A stretch of 64,000 bases of DNA from Pseudooceanicola batsensis HTCC2597 (lineage in GTDB: Bacteria; Pseudomonadota; Alphaproteobacteria; Rhodobacterales; Rhodobacteraceae), in NCBI RefSeq assembly GCF_000152725.1, contig NZ_CH724131.1, positions 1,475,856 to 1,539,855 of the forward strand, given 5' to 3'. The notes below the pieces were generated by a model, which did no database searches, was not told the DNA's origin, and worked only from the letters and a program-made list of their open reading frames with translations. The translations under genes and the position numbers were made by a program. Below, one piece after another: positions 8,394 through 18,899 of the stretch (positions within the stretch are counted from its first letter, which is position 1; every line of letters begins with the position of its first letter).

Positions 8394-8430
8394 TTGGCCC
8401 GGCACGGGCCAAGAGGGGGCTGGCCCCCTC
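8394..8430. terminator. tandem perfect hairpins between convergent genes
   Basis: Two perfect stems are stacked end to end: TTGGCCCG-GCA-CGGGCCAA (8394-8412) and GAGGGGGC-TG-GCCCCCTC (8413-8430). They lie between the converging hydrolase and gcrA genes. Neither strand has a T-run, so this is a transcript-stopping or 3'-end protecting structure rather than a textbook intrinsic terminator. Confidence 0.6.
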
Positions 8431-8439
8431 CCCGGGTCG

Positions 8440-9030
8440 TCAGCGCCGCCGGTCGCGGCGCGAGGACATCGGCTGGAACGCCACGCCGACATGGGCGTCG
8501 CAATAGGGTTTGCCCGCCTGGACCGGCAGACCGCAGAACCAGAACTTCTCGGTCGCCGGATCGCCCACGGGCCATTTGCAGGTCCGCTCGGTCAGTTCCA
8601 TCAGCGACAGTTTCTTGGCCTTCTTCTCGATCTCGTTGACCTTGGCCAGCGCCTCGGGGCTGATCTCGTTGGCCGAAGGCTGCGGCGGCAGCGGCTGTCC
8701 GGCGGGCACGATGGCCTTGCGCGACGGCAGGCCCTGCGGCGCGGCCGAGGTGGTGCGCGGCTCGTCCTCTCCGGCCGCCGCGTCGCCGACCGGCTCGGGC
8801 GCGGCCTTCGGGGCCGTCTTGGGCTTGGCCTCCGCCTTGGGCGTCGCGGCCGGCGCGGCGGCCGGGGCCGCCTGCCCCCCGCCCGACCGGTTGGACAGGC
8901 CCAGCCGATGCACCTTGCCGATCACGGCGTTGCGGGTCACCCCGCCCAGTTCCTTGGCGATCTGGCTGGCGGACTGGCCTTCGGTCCACATCTTTTTCAA
9001 CAGCTCGACACGTTCATCGGTCCAGGACAT
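8440..9030 (-). CDS. gcrA: cell-cycle regulator GcrA
   Basis: Alphaproteobacterial sigma-70 cofactor that activates promoters carrying methylated GANTC sites, coupling transcription to chromosome replication together with CcrM. It is 196 residues. The N-terminal helix-turn-helix (MSWTDERVELLKKMWTEG, then QIAKELGGVTRNAVIGKVHR) is followed by an Ala/Pro-rich linker (about 52-115) and the conserved C-terminal sigma-binding part with TCKWPVGDP and FWFCGLPV. The ATG at 9030 starts the family homology; the upstream extension is in the divergent promoter region. Shares a 242-base intergenic region with carB. Confidence 0.96.
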   Translation of the reverse strand: MSWTDERVELLKKMWTEGQSASQIAKELGGVTRNAVIGKVHRLGLSNRSGGGQAAPAAAPAATPKAEAKPKTAPKAAPEPVGDAAAGEDEPRTTSAAPQGLPSRKAIVPAGQPLPPQPSANEISPEALAKVNEIEKKAKKLSLMELTERTCKWPVGDPATEKFWFCGLPVQAGKPYCDAHVGVAFQPMSSRRDRRR

Positions 9031-9085
9031 GGACGCCTTCCTTCGTTGTGCAGTGATGTGCCATGACTGGCATCTGAGAACCAAA

Positions 9086-9107
9086 GGCGGCACGTCCCCG
9101 TACCGCC
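9086..9107 (-). other. hairpin in the gcrA leader
   Basis: GGCGG and CCGCC flank an inner ACG/CGT pair around a short loop. It lies 56-77 bases before the gcrA start, in its probable 5' untranslated region. Seen directly; no function can be assigned. Confidence 0.3.
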
Positions 9108-9213
9108 TCTGTCGTTGCGTCTTATTGTAATCACGATGCCCCGAGATACAAGGCGCCGATTCGCCGCGCGGGCGGGCGCGGGGAATTTCCGCCCGGCCAC
9201 ATCCCGCGGGGCC

Positions 9214-9241
9214 TTGCACCGGGTCCGCGCATGGCTATAAC
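9214..9241 (+). promoter_or_regulatory. predicted sigma-70 promoter of carB
   Basis: TTGCAC (9214-9219) and TATAAC (9236-9241) are 16 bases apart. The implied start near 9248 leaves a leader of about 25 bases before carB. No PyrR or attenuator structure is visible in so short a leader. Confidence 0.6.
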
Positions 9242-9272
9242 GCGCATCAATTTGCGCCGCCGGGGGACCACC

Positions 9273-12200
9273 ATGCCGAAAAGAACCGACATCAACTCGA
9301 TCATGATCATCGGTGCCGGTCCCATCGTGATCGGGCAGGCCTGCGAGTTCGACTATTCCGGCGCCCAGGCCTGCAAGGCCCTGCGCGAGGAAGGCTACCG
9401 GGTCATCCTGGTCAACTCCAATCCGGCCACGATCATGACCGATCCCGGCCTCGCCGACGCCACCTATATCGAGCCGATCACCCCCGAGGTGGTCGCCAGG
9501 ATCATCGAGAAGGAGCGCCCCGACGCCCTGCTGCCCACGATGGGCGGCCAGACCGGACTGAACACCTCGCTCGCTCTTGCCGACATGGGCGTTCTGGAAA
9601 AGTTCAAGGTGGAGCTGATCGGCGCGAACCGCGAAGCCATTGAAATGGCGGAGGACCGGCGGCTCTTTCGCGAAGCCATGGATCGCATCGGGCTCGAGAA
9701 CCCCAAGGCGACCATCGTCACCGCCCCGAAAAAGAACGGTCAGTTCGATATCTCCGCCGGCGTCGCCGAGGCGATGAACGCGCTGGAACATATCGGCCTG
9801 CCCGCCATCATCCGCCCCGCCTTCACCCTGGGCGGCACCGGCGGCGGCGTCGCCTACAACCGCGACGACTACGAATACTACTGCCGTTCGGGCATGGAAG
9901 CCTCGCCCGTCGCGCAGATCCTGGTCGACGAATCCCTCCTCGGCTGGAAGGAATTCGAGATGGAGGTCGTGCGCGACCGCGCCGACAACGCCATCATCGT
10001 CTGTTCGATCGAGAACGTGGACCCGATGGGCGTCCACACCGGCGATTCCATCACCGTTGCCCCCGCCTTGACCCTGACGGACAAGGAATACCAGGTGATG
10101 CGCAACGGCTCGATCGCCGTGTTGCGCGAGATCGGGGTCGAAACCGGCGGCTCGAACGTCCAGTGGGCCATCAATCCCGAGGACGGCCGCATGGTCGTGA
10201 TCGAGATGAATCCGCGGGTGTCGCGGTCTTCCGCCCTCGCCTCCAAGGCCACCGGCTTTCCCATCGCCAAGATCGCGGCCAAGCTGGCCGTCGGCTATAC
10301 CCTGGACGAACTCGACAACGACATCACCAAGGTGACGCCCGCCAGCTTCGAGCCCACCATCGACTATGTCGTCACCAAGATCCCCCGCTTCGCCTTCGAG
10401 AAATTCCCCGGCTCCAAGCCGCATCTCACCACCGCAATGAAGTCGGTGGGCGAGGCCATGGCCATCGGCCGGTCCTTCCACGAGTCGCTGCAAAAGGCCC
10501 TGGCGTCCATGGAGACCGGCCTGACGGGGCTCGACGATATCGAGATCGAGGGCGCGCCGGACAAGGCCGCGATCATCAAGGCCCTTTCGGAGCAGACGCC
10601 CGACCGTATCCGGGTCATCGCCCAGGCCATGCGCCACGGCCTGTCGAACGACGAGATCCACGGCGTGACCTCCTTCGATCCGTGGTTCCTCGACCGCATC
10701 CGCGAGATCGTTCGCGCCGAGGCCGAGATCAAGGTCAACGGGTTGCCCGTGACCGAAACGGGCCTGCGCAAATACAAGATGCTGGGCTTCACCGACGCGC
10801 GCCTCGCCAAGCTGTCCGCCCGCGACGAGGATCAGGTCCGCCGCGCCCGCCACAACCTCGGCATCACGGCGGTCTTCAAGCGGATCGACACCTGCGCCGC
10901 CGAATTCGAGGCGCAGACCCCCTACATGTACTCGACCTACGAGGAACCCATGATGGGCGAGGTCGAGGACGAGGCCCGCCCCAGCGATCGCAAGAAGGTG
11001 GTCATCCTCGGCGGCGGACCCAACCGGATCGGCCAGGGGATCGAGTTCGACTATTGCTGCTGCCACGCCTGTTTCGCGCTGACCGAGGCGGGCTACGAGA
11101 CCATCATGGTCAACTGCAACCCCGAGACCGTCTCGACCGACTACGACACGTCCGACCGGCTGTATTTCGAGCCGCTGACATTCGAGCACGTCATGGAGAT
11201 CCTGCGTGTCGAACAGTCCAGGGGCACGCTGCACGGCGTCATTGTCCAGTTCGGCGGCCAGACGCCCCTGAAACTGGCCAACGCGCTCGAGGCCGAGGGA
11301 ATTCCCATCCTCGGCACCACGCCGGACGCCATCGACCTGGCCGAAGACCGCGAACGCTTCCAGGACCTCGTGAACCGGCTGGAGCTGAAACAGCCCCGGA
11401 ACGGCATCGCCCATTCCGACGCCGAGGCGCTCGAGATCGCCGAGGGCATCGGCTTCCCGCTGGTTATCCGCCCCTCCTACGTGCTGGGCGGCCGCGCGAT
11501 GGAGATCGTCCGCGACATGGACGGGCTCAAGCGGTACATCCGCGACGCCGTGGTGGTCTCGGGCGACAGCCCTGTCTTGCTCGACAGCTACCTGTCCTCG
11601 GCCGTGGAACTGGACGTGGATGCACTCTGCGACGGCACCAACGTCCACGTAGCCGGGATCATGCAGCACATCGAAGAGGCCGGCGTCCACTCGGGCGATT
11701 CCGCCTGTTCGCTGCCGCCGCACTCCCTGCCCGGGGACATCATCGACGAGGTCAAGCGCCAGACCGAGGCGCTGGCCCGGGAACTCAACGTCGTGGGGCT
11801 GATGAACGTGCAATACGCGGTCAAGGACGGCACGGTCTACCTGATCGAGGTCAACCCCCGCGCCTCCCGCACCGTCCCCTTCGTGGCCAAGGCGGTGAAT
11901 TCGCCCATCGCCTCGATCGCCGCCCGCGTCATGGCCGGCGAGAGCCTCGAGGGCTTCGCTCTGGTCGATCCCCAGATCGACCGTTTCGCCGTCAAGGAGG
12001 CGGTTCTTCCCTTCGCCCGCTTCCCCGGCGTCGATACGCTGCTCGGCCCCGAGATGCGGTCGACAGGAGAAGTCATGGGCTCGGACACCACCTTCGCCCG
12101 CGCCTTCCTCAAGGCGCAACTCGGCGCAGGCAACGACCTGCCCGGCAGCGGCAAGGTCTTCATCTCGATCCGCGACGAGGACAAGACCCCCGCGATGCTG

Positions 12201-12551
12201 GACGCCGCCCGCACCCTGTCGGGCCGGGGGTTCGACCTGATCGCGACCCGCGGGACGGCGAAATGGCTCTCCGCCGCCGGACTGGACTGCGAAACGGTCA
12301 ACAAGGTCTACGAAGGCCGCCCCAACATCGTCGACCAGCTCAAGGACGGCGGGATTGCCCTGGTGCTCAACACGACCGAGGGTCAGCAGTCGATCGAGGA
12401 CAGCCGCGAAATCCGCAAGGTCGCGCTCTACGACAAGATCCCCTATTACACGACCGCCGCCGGCGCGCAGGCCGCCGCCCAGGCCATCGCCTCGCGCGAG
12501 ACGGACAACATGGCCGTGACCTCTCTGCAGGAACTGGCGGCGGGGGCCTGA
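9273..12551 (+). CDS. carB: carbamoyl-phosphate synthase large subunit
   Basis: Makes carbamoyl phosphate from glutamine-derived ammonia, bicarbonate and two ATP, feeding arginine and pyrimidine synthesis. It is 1092 residues, the usual size. Two homologous ATP-grasp halves are visible, opening with [20 protein letters not shown] near residue 10 and [17 protein letters not shown] near 580, and ending in an MGS-like allosteric domain (from about 950). [10 protein letters not shown] and [23 protein letters not shown] ATP-binding segments ([17 protein letters not shown]) are intact. The ATG at 9273 starts the family homology. carA is not adjacent. A GC-rich hairpin (GGCGGGGG/CCCCCGCC) overlaps its stop codon. 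Confidence 0.98.
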   Translation: MPKRTDINSIMIIGAGPIVIGQACEFDYSGAQACKALREEGYRVILVNSNPATIMTDPGLADATYIEPITPEVVARIIEKERPDALLPTMGGQTGLNTSLALADMGVLEKFKVELIGANREAIEMAEDRRLFREAMDRIGLENPKATIVTAPKKNGQFDISAGVAEAMNALEHIGLPAIIRPAFTLGGTGGGVAYNRDDYEYYCRSGMEASPVAQILVDESLLGWKEFEMEVVRDRADNAIIVCSIENVDPMGVHTGDSITVAPALTLTDKEYQVMRNGSIAVLREIGVETGGSNVQWAINPEDGRMVVIEMNPRVSRSSALASKATGFPIAKIAAKLAVGYTLDELDNDITKVTPASFEPTIDYVVTKIPRFAFEKFPGSKPHLTTAMKSVGEAMAIGRSFHESLQKALASMETGLTGLDDIEIEGAPDKAAIIKALSEQTPDRIRVIAQAMRHGLSNDEIHGVTSFDPWFLDRIREIVRAEAEIKVNGLPVTETGLRKYKMLGFTDARLAKLSARDEDQVRRARHNLGITAVFKRIDTCAAEFEAQTPYMYSTYEEPMMGEVEDEARPSDRKKVVILGGGPNRIGQGIEFDYCCCHACFALTEAGYETIMVNCNPETVSTDYDTSDRLYFEPLTFEHVMEILRVEQSRGTLHGVIVQFGGQTPLKLANALEAEGIPILGTTPDAIDLAEDRERFQDLVNRLELKQPRNGIAHSDAEALEIAEGIGFPLVIRPSYVLGGRAMEIVRDMDGLKRYIRDAVVVSGDSPVLLDSYLSSAVELDVDALCDGTNVHVAGIMQHIEEAGVHSGDSACSLPPHSLPGDIIDEVKRQTEALARELNVVGLMNVQYAVKDGTVYLIEVNPRASRTVPFVAKAVNSPIASIAARVMAGESLEGFALVDPQIDRFAVKEAVLPFARFPGVDTLLGPEMRSTGEVMGSDTTFARAFLKAQLGAGNDLPGSGKVFISIRDEDKTPAMLDAARTLSGRGFDLIATRGTAKWLSAAGLDCETVNKVYEGRPNIVDQLKDGGIALVLNTTEGQQSIEDSREIRKVALYDKIPYYTTAAGAQAAAQAIASRETDNMAVTSLQELAAGA

Positions 12552-12707
12552 CCCCCGCCGCAGCTGTTCCCCGGCACAGCGGGTATACTGGATTAACTCT
12601 TATAGGTTTCCAGTTAGGAGCAGACGGTTTCCGCGACTTTTTTCTAGACTTGCTTCCGCCGCCTTCATAAGCGTCGGGAACTGCTAGATTTTTTCTTGGA
12701 GCCATTT

Positions 12708-13487
12708 ATGAAACTTTTCGCACTATGCTGCGCGGCGATTTTGTCCTGCGCAGCCGCCGCTCAGGCAACGACCATCCGCTACACCTACGACACCGAGGCG
12801 TCGCGCTCCGGCACGCAGATCTTCAGCTTTCCCTTCGTGTCAGGGCCGACCAACACCTATGCAGGCCTCTACCACGGCGTAACTGCACACGTCTCCGGCA
12901 CGATCGACATCGACAACAGCGGAGCATCAGACGTCGTCACGGCGTTCGACCTCGAGACACGTCTGCCCCACGGCCTGCCGCAAGGGTATATCGACCTCGC
13001 CGGCGTCAACAACTTCGAGGTGCAGGCAAGTCTGGATCTTGCCTTCGGGGACGGCACTGCTGTCACGGTCCTGCCGAACATGATCCATCTGAGAAAGGAC
13101 TTCGGTTTCGATACGCGGTTCGGCGATCCCTACCTGCTGTTCGGCAGCAGTTATCCGTCGCCGAGCTATGACCGGACGGACGCGACGCTTTATCCGTTCT
13201 CGATGAACCTGTCGCTTCAGAAACAGGCGGACGGGAGCTACAACGTGTCCAGCCTGAGGATGACCTGCGAAGAGCGCGATCATCGGGGCAACGTCAACTC
13301 CAGCTCGTGCAACGGGTTCTACACCGGCAATTCCGGGACCTGGGACAGCACCGCCGGGGCTGCGGCATCCGCTGCCATTGTGCCGGCGACGACCGACCCC
13401 ATCACGCCCGCAGTTCCGTTGCCGGCGGGCGGCGTCCTGCTGATCTCGGGCCTGACGGCACTGGCGCTGCGCAAGCGCAAATCCTGA
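12708..13487 (+). CDS. VPLPA-CTERM sorting-domain protein
   Basis: A 259-residue exported protein of unknown function. Residues 1-21 form a signal peptide (FALCCAAILSCAAAAQA). The C terminus carries the tripartite VPLPA-CTERM signal: VPLPAGG, a hydrophobic segment (LLISGLTALAL) and the basic tail RKRKS. This signal is processed by the exosortase XrtD in Rhodobacterales and related bacteria; xrtD is not in this window. The central region is beta-rich and contains a close Cys pair (MTCEERD and SSSCNG) that may form a disulfide. The ATG at 12708 follows GGAG; an in-frame TTG lies 12 bases earlier. Monocistronic, with its own terminator. Confidence 0.85.
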   Translation: MKLFALCCAAILSCAAAAQATTIRYTYDTEASRSGTQIFSFPFVSGPTNTYAGLYHGVTAHVSGTIDIDNSGASDVVTAFDLETRLPHGLPQGYIDLAGVNNFEVQASLDLAFGDGTAVTVLPNMIHLRKDFGFDTRFGDPYLLFGSSYPSPSYDRTDATLYPFSMNLSLQKQADGSYNVSSLRMTCEERDHRGNVNSSSCNGFYTGNSGTWDSTAGAAASAAIVPATTDPITPAVPLPAGGVLLISGLTALALRKRKS

Positions 13488-13503
13488 TCGACCGTATGGT
13501 GCA

Positions 13504-13534
13504 AGGCCCGGCCGCGCCGCCGGGCCTGTCTTTT
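13504..13534 (+). terminator. intrinsic terminator after the VPLPA-CTERM gene
   Basis: AGGCCCGGC pairs perfectly with GCCGGGCCT across a six-base loop, followed by GTCTTTT. It starts 17 bases after the stop codon. Confidence 0.85.
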
Positions 13535-13651
13535 GCCAGATGCCGTGTGCCACAGATCGCGACACGGCCGCCCCGCCGCCTCCCGCGACATATCCCGCGA
13601 CCTGAGCCGGGTCGGACTGGACACCCCCGCCCGTCCCGGCCTAATTCCCCC

Positions 13652-14251
13652 ATGGCCAAGCTCTATTTCCACTACTCCACGATGAACGCGGGCAAGTCGA
13701 CCGTGCTGCTGCAAGCCTCGCACAACTACGTCGAACGCGGCATGCGGACCTATCTTCTGACGGCGCGGCTCGACACGCGGGCTGGCGAAGGGCGGATCGC
13801 AAGCCGCATCGGCATCGGGACCCCCGCCGACACTTTCGCCCCCGAAGACGACCTCTTTGCACGGCTCCGAGAGCGGTTGCAGGAGGGCCCCTGCGCCTGC
13901 GTCTTCGTCGACGAGGCGCAGTTCCTCACCCGCGGCCAGGTCTGGCAACTGGCCCGTGCGGTGGACGACCTCAAGGTGCCGATCATGTGCTATGGTCTGC
14001 GCGTGGACTTTTTGGGCGAGCTTTTCGAGGGCTCGGCCGCGCTCCTTGCCCTGGCCGATGAAATGCGCGAGGTGCGTACCATCTGCCACTGCGGCAAGAA
14101 GGCCACGATGGTCGTCCGCCGGGGCCCCGACGGCAAGGCCCTGCGCGAAGGGGCCCAGGTGCAGGTCGGGGGCAACGAAACCTACGCATCCCTCTGCCGC
14201 CGGCACTGGCGCGAAGAGATGGAGGAGCCTCCCGCCGATGCGAACGCCTGA
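13652..14251 (+). CDS. tdk: thymidine kinase
   Basis: Phosphorylates thymidine to dTMP in the pyrimidine salvage pathway. It is 199 residues of the type II (tetrameric, zinc-containing) family. The P-loop is STMNAGKST at residues 9-17, the DEAQFL Walker B motif near residue 89 contains the catalytic Glu, and the lasso domain has paired Cys residues (CHCGKKA near 148 and SLCRRHW near 187). The ATG at 13652 starts family homology. Separated from the upstream gene by a terminator; the metallopeptidase follows after 75 bases. Confidence 0.95.
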   Translation: MAKLYFHYSTMNAGKSTVLLQASHNYVERGMRTYLLTARLDTRAGEGRIASRIGIGTPADTFAPEDDLFARLRERLQEGPCACVFVDEAQFLTRGQVWQLARAVDDLKVPIMCYGLRVDFLGELFEGSAALLALADEMREVRTICHCGKKATMVVRRGPDGKALREGAQVQVGGNETYASLCRRHWREEMEEPPADANA

Positions 14252-14326
14252 ACCGGACGGTTCGCAGGGAACCGTTGGGGGGGGCCGGCGGTTCGCTTTG
14301 AGGCGGTCGCAAGGGGGGCCGAGATC

Positions 14327-15289
14327 ATGCAGATATTTCGATGCCCGGCCTGCGAGGGGCGCGTCTACTTTCACAACCTGACCTGTGCCTGCGGCGCCAC
14401 GCTGATCTTCGACCCCGAGGCGCAGGACATGCGGTCCGGGGACGACTTCTGCAGCAACCGCGCGGATATCGGCTGCAACTGGCAGGCCGAGGCCGAGGCC
14501 GAGGGCCTCTGCCGGTCCTGCGCGACGACCGAGACGGTGCCCGACCTGCGCGAGGCCGAGAACCTGCCGCTCTGGCAGCAGAGCGAACTGGCCAAGAGAT
14601 GGGTGCTGGCCAACCTGGGCCGTTGGGGCTGGTTCGCCAAGGCCGACACCGGGGCACGGCCGACATTCCGCATGCTGTCCGAGAAATCGGCCGGCGGCGA
14701 GGCGCATATCGTCATGGGCCACGCCCAGGGCGTCATCACCATCAACGTCACCGAGGCCTCCGAGGCGGTGCGGGCGCAGCGGCAGGAGGAACTGGGCGAA
14801 CTCTACCGGACGATGACCGGCCACATCCGGCACGAGATCGCGCATTTCCTGTTCCTCCGCCTGTCGGAGGACAGGGGGTTTCTCGAAGGTTTCCGCGAGC
14901 TTTTCGGCGACGAGAGCAGGGATTATGCCGCCGCCCTCGCCGCGCACTACGAATCCCCCGGCTCGGCGGGAGAGGATCACATCACGAGCTATGCCACGGC
15001 GCACCCCCACGAGGACTGGGCCGAGACCATCGCGCATCTGCTGCATCTCGTGGACCTGGTCGACAGTGCCGCGGCCGCCGAACTGTCGTTGCCGGACGGG
15101 CTGACCTCGGGCTACGACGCCTATGCCGATCCGGATACCGAAGCGGTGATCACACGCGCGGTCGATCTCTCGATCGCGGTCAACCACGTGAACCGGGCGC
15201 TGGACCTGCCCGATGTCTACCCCTTCGTGCTGCCGGACGGTGTGCGCCGGAAATTCGCCTTCGCCCACGACCACCTGCGCCTGCGCTGA
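14327..15289 (+). CDS. zinc-ribbon metallopeptidase (putative zinc-binding peptidase family)
   Basis: A 320-residue protein with an N-terminal zinc ribbon (CPAC at residues 6-9 and CACG at 20-23), a second Cys cluster (FCSN, GCNW, LCRSC) and a metallopeptidase core with HEIAHFLF near residue 168. A downstream Glu in HEDWAETIAHLLH is a plausible third zinc ligand, as in gluzincins. It matches the family annotated as 'putative zinc-binding metallopeptidase', of unproven substrate. No signal peptide. It lies 153 bases before the transglutaminase/ATP-grasp genes on the same strand; such peptidases recur near that cluster, so a shared role is plausible but inferred. Confidence 0.8.
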   Translation: MQIFRCPACEGRVYFHNLTCACGATLIFDPEAQDMRSGDDFCSNRADIGCNWQAEAEAEGLCRSCATTETVPDLREAENLPLWQQSELAKRWVLANLGRWGWFAKADTGARPTFRMLSEKSAGGEAHIVMGHAQGVITINVTEASEAVRAQRQEELGELYRTMTGHIRHEIAHFLFLRLSEDRGFLEGFRELFGDESRDYAAALAAHYESPGSAGEDHITSYATAHPHEDWAETIAHLLHLVDLVDSAAAAELSLPDGLTSGYDAYADPDTEAVITRAVDLSIAVNHVNRALDLPDVYPFVLPDGVRRKFAFAHDHLRLR

Positions 15290-15326
15290 CCGGCGCAGCA
15301 CCGCCCTGCCGAAAAATGCGGCACGG

Positions 15327-15354
15327 TTGCAAAGAACCGCGCGCCTTGTATCGT
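15327..15354 (+). promoter_or_regulatory. possible promoter of the transglutaminase/amidoligase cluster
   Basis: TTGCAA (15327-15332) and TATCGT (15349-15354) are spaced by 16 bases, about 90 bases before the first gene of the cluster. A plausible sigma-70 site; not proven. Confidence 0.4.
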
Positions 15355-15442
15355 CGGTGGGACAGTCATCATACCATCACAGGCGACGCTTCCGCAGAGT
15401 GAGGGCGACCGGACGCTGGTTCCGGCCAGACGGGACGAAATC

Positions 15443-18400
15443 ATGGCCATCCACGCAAGCATCTATCACCTCACGCATTACAGATACGATCGGCCCGTCA
15501 CGCTGAGTCCGCAGATCATCCGGCTGCGCCCCGCGCCGCATTCCCGGACGCGCGTCATCTCGCATTCGCTCAAGGTCGGCCCCGGCGGCCATTTCGTGAA
15601 CCACCAGCAGGATCCCTATGGCAACTGGCTGGCGCGGTTCGTCTTTCCCGAACCGGTTCGCGAGTTGAAGATCGAGGTCGATCTCGTCGCAGACATGACC
15701 GTGTACAACCCGTTCGATTTCTTCGTCGATGACAGCGCCGAGACGTGGCCCTTCGATTATCCCGAGGAACTGACGCAGGATCTCTCGATCTATCGCCGGC
15801 CCGATCCCCTGACACCGGCGCTCGCTGCCTTTCTAGAGAACATCGACCGGACCGGGGAAAGGCGCACGGTGGACTTTCTGGTGGATCTCAACCGCCGGGT
15901 CTCGCAGGCCGTCGACTACACGATCCGGATGGAGCCCGGTGTTCAGACGCCGGAGGAAACGCTGACCATCGGCTCGGGCTCGTGCCGCGATTCCTCGTGG
16001 CTGCTGGTGCAACTTCTACGCAACCTGGGCTTTGCCGCGCGCTTCGTCTCGGGCTACCTCATCCAGCTCAAGCCGGATATCGCGGCGCTCGACGGCCCCT
16101 CGGGCACCGACCACGACTTTACCGACCTGCATGCCTGGTGCGAGGTCTACCTGCCCGGTGCCGGCTGGATCGGCTTCGACCCCACCTCGGGCCTGATGAC
16201 GGGCGAGAGCCACATACCCCTCGCCGCCACGCCGCATTATCAGAACGCCGCGCCGATCGTCGGCGGCTTTACCGCCGCGGGCCAGCCGCAGGTCGATTTC
16301 ACCTTCGACATGCAGATCAAGCGGGTGGCCGAACATCCCCGCATCACCAAGCCGTTCTCGGACGAGGCATGGGAGAGGCTGAACGCGCTCGGGCGCCATG
16401 TGGACGACCGCCTGGAAAAGGGCGACGTGCGGCTGACCATGGGCGGCGAGCCCACTTTCGTCTCGGTCGACGATTTCGAATCCGCCGAATGGAATACCGA
16501 GGCGGTCGGCCCCCAGAAACGCGGCCTGGCCGACACGCTGATCCGGCGGCTCAAGGACCGGTTCGCGCCCGGCGGCTTCCTGCACTACGGGCAGGGCAAG
16601 TGGTATCCGGGCGAAAGCCTGCCGCGCTGGACCTTCTCTCTCTACTGGCGCAACGACCAACAGCCGGTCTGGAAGAACCCGGACCTGATCGCGAGGGAAA
16701 CGGACGACACCCGCGCGACCCCGGACGAGGCCGGGCGCTTCATGGGACGTTTCGCCGAAGCCCTGGGGCTCGAGGCCGATTATGCCCAGCCCGCCTACGA
16801 GGACCCCGCCGAATGGATCCTCAAGGAAGCCAACCTGCCCAGCAACGTCACCCCCGAGAATTCGAAGCTGAAGAACCCCGAGGACCGCGCCCGCTATGCC
16901 CGGGTCTTTGACCGGGGCCTCACCGAACCCGCCGGCTACGTGCTGCCGATCCAGCGCTGGCAGGGAAAGGCGTCGAAGTGGCGATCCGAGCTGTGGAAAC
17001 CCCGGCGCGGCAAGCTGTTTCTCGTGCCCGGCGACAGCCCGGTCGGGTTCCGGCTGCCGCTGGGATCGCTGCCCTATATCCCACCGGCGCATTACCCCTA
17101 TTCCTACCCGGCCGACACCACCGAACCGCGCGGCCCCCTGCCCGACTTCCACGCCGAGGTCGCCGCACGCCGCAAGCTGGTGGAAGACGAGATCGCGCGG
17201 ATCGAGGCCGAAGAGGCCGAGGATCGCGCGCGGCGGATGCCCCGGAAGAGCAAGGCGCACACCCAGCCCGCGCGCGGCGTCGATCAGCCCGAAGACATCC
17301 GACAGAGGGTCATCCCGCAGGACGGGTCGGCCGATGGCACGGACCCCGCCATCGGAGCGGTGCGCACCGCCATCGCCATCGAGCCGCGCGACGGCCGCCT
17401 GTGTCTCTTCATGCCGCCCTGCGACCTGCTCGAGGATTACCTGGAACTGATCGCCGCCGCCGAGGAAACCGCCGCCGATCTCGATCTGCCGATCCACATC
17501 GAAGGCTATTCGCCCCCGTCCGATCCGCGGCTCAACGTGATCCGCGTGGCCCCCGACCCCGGCGTGATCGAGGTGAACATCCATCCCGCGCACAGCTGGG
17601 AGGACTGCGTCGCCACGACCGAGGCGATCTACGAAGAGGCCCGCCAGTCCCGCCTGGGCGCGGACAAGTTCATGATCGACGGCCGCCACACCGGCACCGG
17701 CGGCGGCAACCACATCGTCTTTGGCGGCGCCACGACCAACGACAGCCCCTTCCTGCGCCGGCCCGATCTGCTCAGGTCCCTGATCCTGACCTGGCAGCGG
17801 CACCCCTGCCTCAGCTATCTCTTCTCGGGCCTGTTCATCGGCCCCACCTCGCAGGCGCCCCGGATCGACGAGGCGCGGCACGATACGCTTTACGAACTGG
17901 AAATCGCCCTGTCGCAGATCCATGCCCCGGACGAAGGCGATCCGCCGCCGCCCTGGCTGGTCGACCGGCTGCTGCGCAACATGCTGACCGACGTCACCGG
18001 CAATACGCACCGGGCGGAAATCTGCATCGACAAGCTCTATTCCCCCGACGGCCCGACCGGCCGCCTCGGCCTGATCGAGTTCCGCGGCTTCGAGATGCCC
18101 CCCGACGCGCGCATGTCGCTGGCCCAGCAGGTCCTGCTGCGGGCCATCATCGCGCGCTGCTGGGAAAGCCCGGTCAAGGGCAGGCCCGTCAGGTGGGGGA
18201 CCGTGCTGCACGACCGCTTCATGCTGCCCCACTACCTCTGGCAGGACTTTCTCAGCCTTCTGAATGACCTGCGCGACCACGGCTATGACCTCGACCCGGA
18301 ATGGTTCGAGGCCCAGGCCGAATTCCGCTTTCCCTTCTGCGGCCAGATCGAGGCCGAGGGCGTGCATGTCGAGGTCCGGCAGGCGCTGGAGCCCTGGCAC

Positions 18401-18880
18401 GTGCTGGGCGAGATGGGCGCGATCGGCGGAACGGTACGCTACACCGACAGTTCGGTCGAACGGCTGCAGGTCAAGATGACGACGCTCCACCAGGACCGGT
18501 ACCGCATCATGTGCAACCGCCGGCCGGTCCCCATGAGCCGGACACTGACCTCCGGCGTCTCTGTCGGCGGGATCCGGTTCAAGGCCTGGCAGCCGCCCGA
18601 AGCCCTGCACCCCACCCTGCCGGTGAACGCGCCGCTGGTCATCGACATCTATGACGACTGGACCGGCCGCGCGCTGACCGGCTGCACCTATCACGTGGCG
18701 CATCCGGGGGGGCGCAACTACGACACTTTCCCGGTCAACGGGTACGAGGCCGAGGCCCGCCGTCTGGCGAGGTTCGAGCCGCATGGCCATGCCCCCGCGC
18801 CCTACCGGCCCGAACCCGAAACGCCGCATCCCGAGTTTCCGATGACACTTGACCTTCGCCGCCCGCCCGGATTGGGTTAG
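15443..18880 (+). CDS. transglutaminase-like domain fused to DUF2126 putative amidoligase
   Basis: An 1145-residue two-part protein. Residues 1-290 form a transglutaminase-like cysteine peptidase unit, with N-terminal beta domain ([13 protein letters not shown]), catalytic Cys181 in [10 protein letters not shown], His230 in DLHAWCEVY and Asp246 in GFDPTSG. The remainder, from about 310, is DUF2126 (COG4196), classed as a putative amidoligase related to glutamine synthetase; [19 protein letters not shown] and [16 protein letters not shown] are typical blocks. The combination suggests a peptide- or amide-bond forming enzyme with a linked hydrolase or transferase. No substrate is known. Cytoplasmic. 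First gene of a tight three-gene cluster; the next starts 19 bases later. Confidence 0.9.
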   Translation: MAIHASIYHLTHYRYDRPVTLSPQIIRLRPAPHSRTRVISHSLKVGPGGHFVNHQQDPYGNWLARFVFPEPVRELKIEVDLVADMTVYNPFDFFVDDSAETWPFDYPEELTQDLSIYRRPDPLTPALAAFLENIDRTGERRTVDFLVDLNRRVSQAVDYTIRMEPGVQTPEETLTIGSGSCRDSSWLLVQLLRNLGFAARFVSGYLIQLKPDIAALDGPSGTDHDFTDLHAWCEVYLPGAGWIGFDPTSGLMTGESHIPLAATPHYQNAAPIVGGFTAAGQPQVDFTFDMQIKRVAEHPRITKPFSDEAWERLNALGRHVDDRLEKGDVRLTMGGEPTFVSVDDFESAEWNTEAVGPQKRGLADTLIRRLKDRFAPGGFLHYGQGKWYPGESLPRWTFSLYWRNDQQPVWKNPDLIARETDDTRATPDEAGRFMGRFAEALGLEADYAQPAYEDPAEWILKEANLPSNVTPENSKLKNPEDRARYARVFDRGLTEPAGYVLPIQRWQGKASKWRSELWKPRRGKLFLVPGDSPVGFRLPLGSLPYIPPAHYPYSYPADTTEPRGPLPDFHAEVAARRKLVEDEIARIEAEEAEDRARRMPRKSKAHTQPARGVDQPEDIRQRVIPQDGSADGTDPAIGAVRTAIAIEPRDGRLCLFMPPCDLLEDYLELIAAAEETAADLDLPIHIEGYSPPSDPRLNVIRVAPDPGVIEVNIHPAHSWEDCVATTEAIYEEARQSRLGADKFMIDGRHTGTGGGNHIVFGGATTNDSPFLRRPDLLRSLILTWQRHPCLSYLFSGLFIGPTSQAPRIDEARHDTLYELEIALSQIHAPDEGDPPPPWLVDRLLRNMLTDVTGNTHRAEICIDKLYSPDGPTGRLGLIEFRGFEMPPDARMSLAQQVLLRAIIARCWESPVKGRPVRWGTVLHDRFMLPHYLWQDFLSLLNDLRDHGYDLDPEWFEAQAEFRFPFCGQIEAEGVHVEVRQALEPWHVLGEMGAIGGTVRYTDSSVERLQVKMTTLHQDRYRIMCNRRPVPMSRTLTSGVSVGGIRFKAWQPPEALHPTLPVNAPLVIDIYDDWTGRALTGCTYHVAHPGGRNYDTFPVNGYEAEARRLARFEPHGHAPAPYRPEPETPHPEFPMTLDLRRPPGLG

Positions 18881-18899
18881 GCTCCGTCGCGAGGACAGG

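Noticed and set aside
8997..12119. 1040-codon open frame antisense to carB
   Set aside because: It is a shadow of carB in GC-rich DNA: its protein is Asp/His/Gly/Val-rich without any recognisable domain, while carB reads with full family motifs.
10163..12670. 835-codon plus-strand open frame in another phase of carB
   Set aside because: Arg/Pro-rich frame-shifted shadow of carB.
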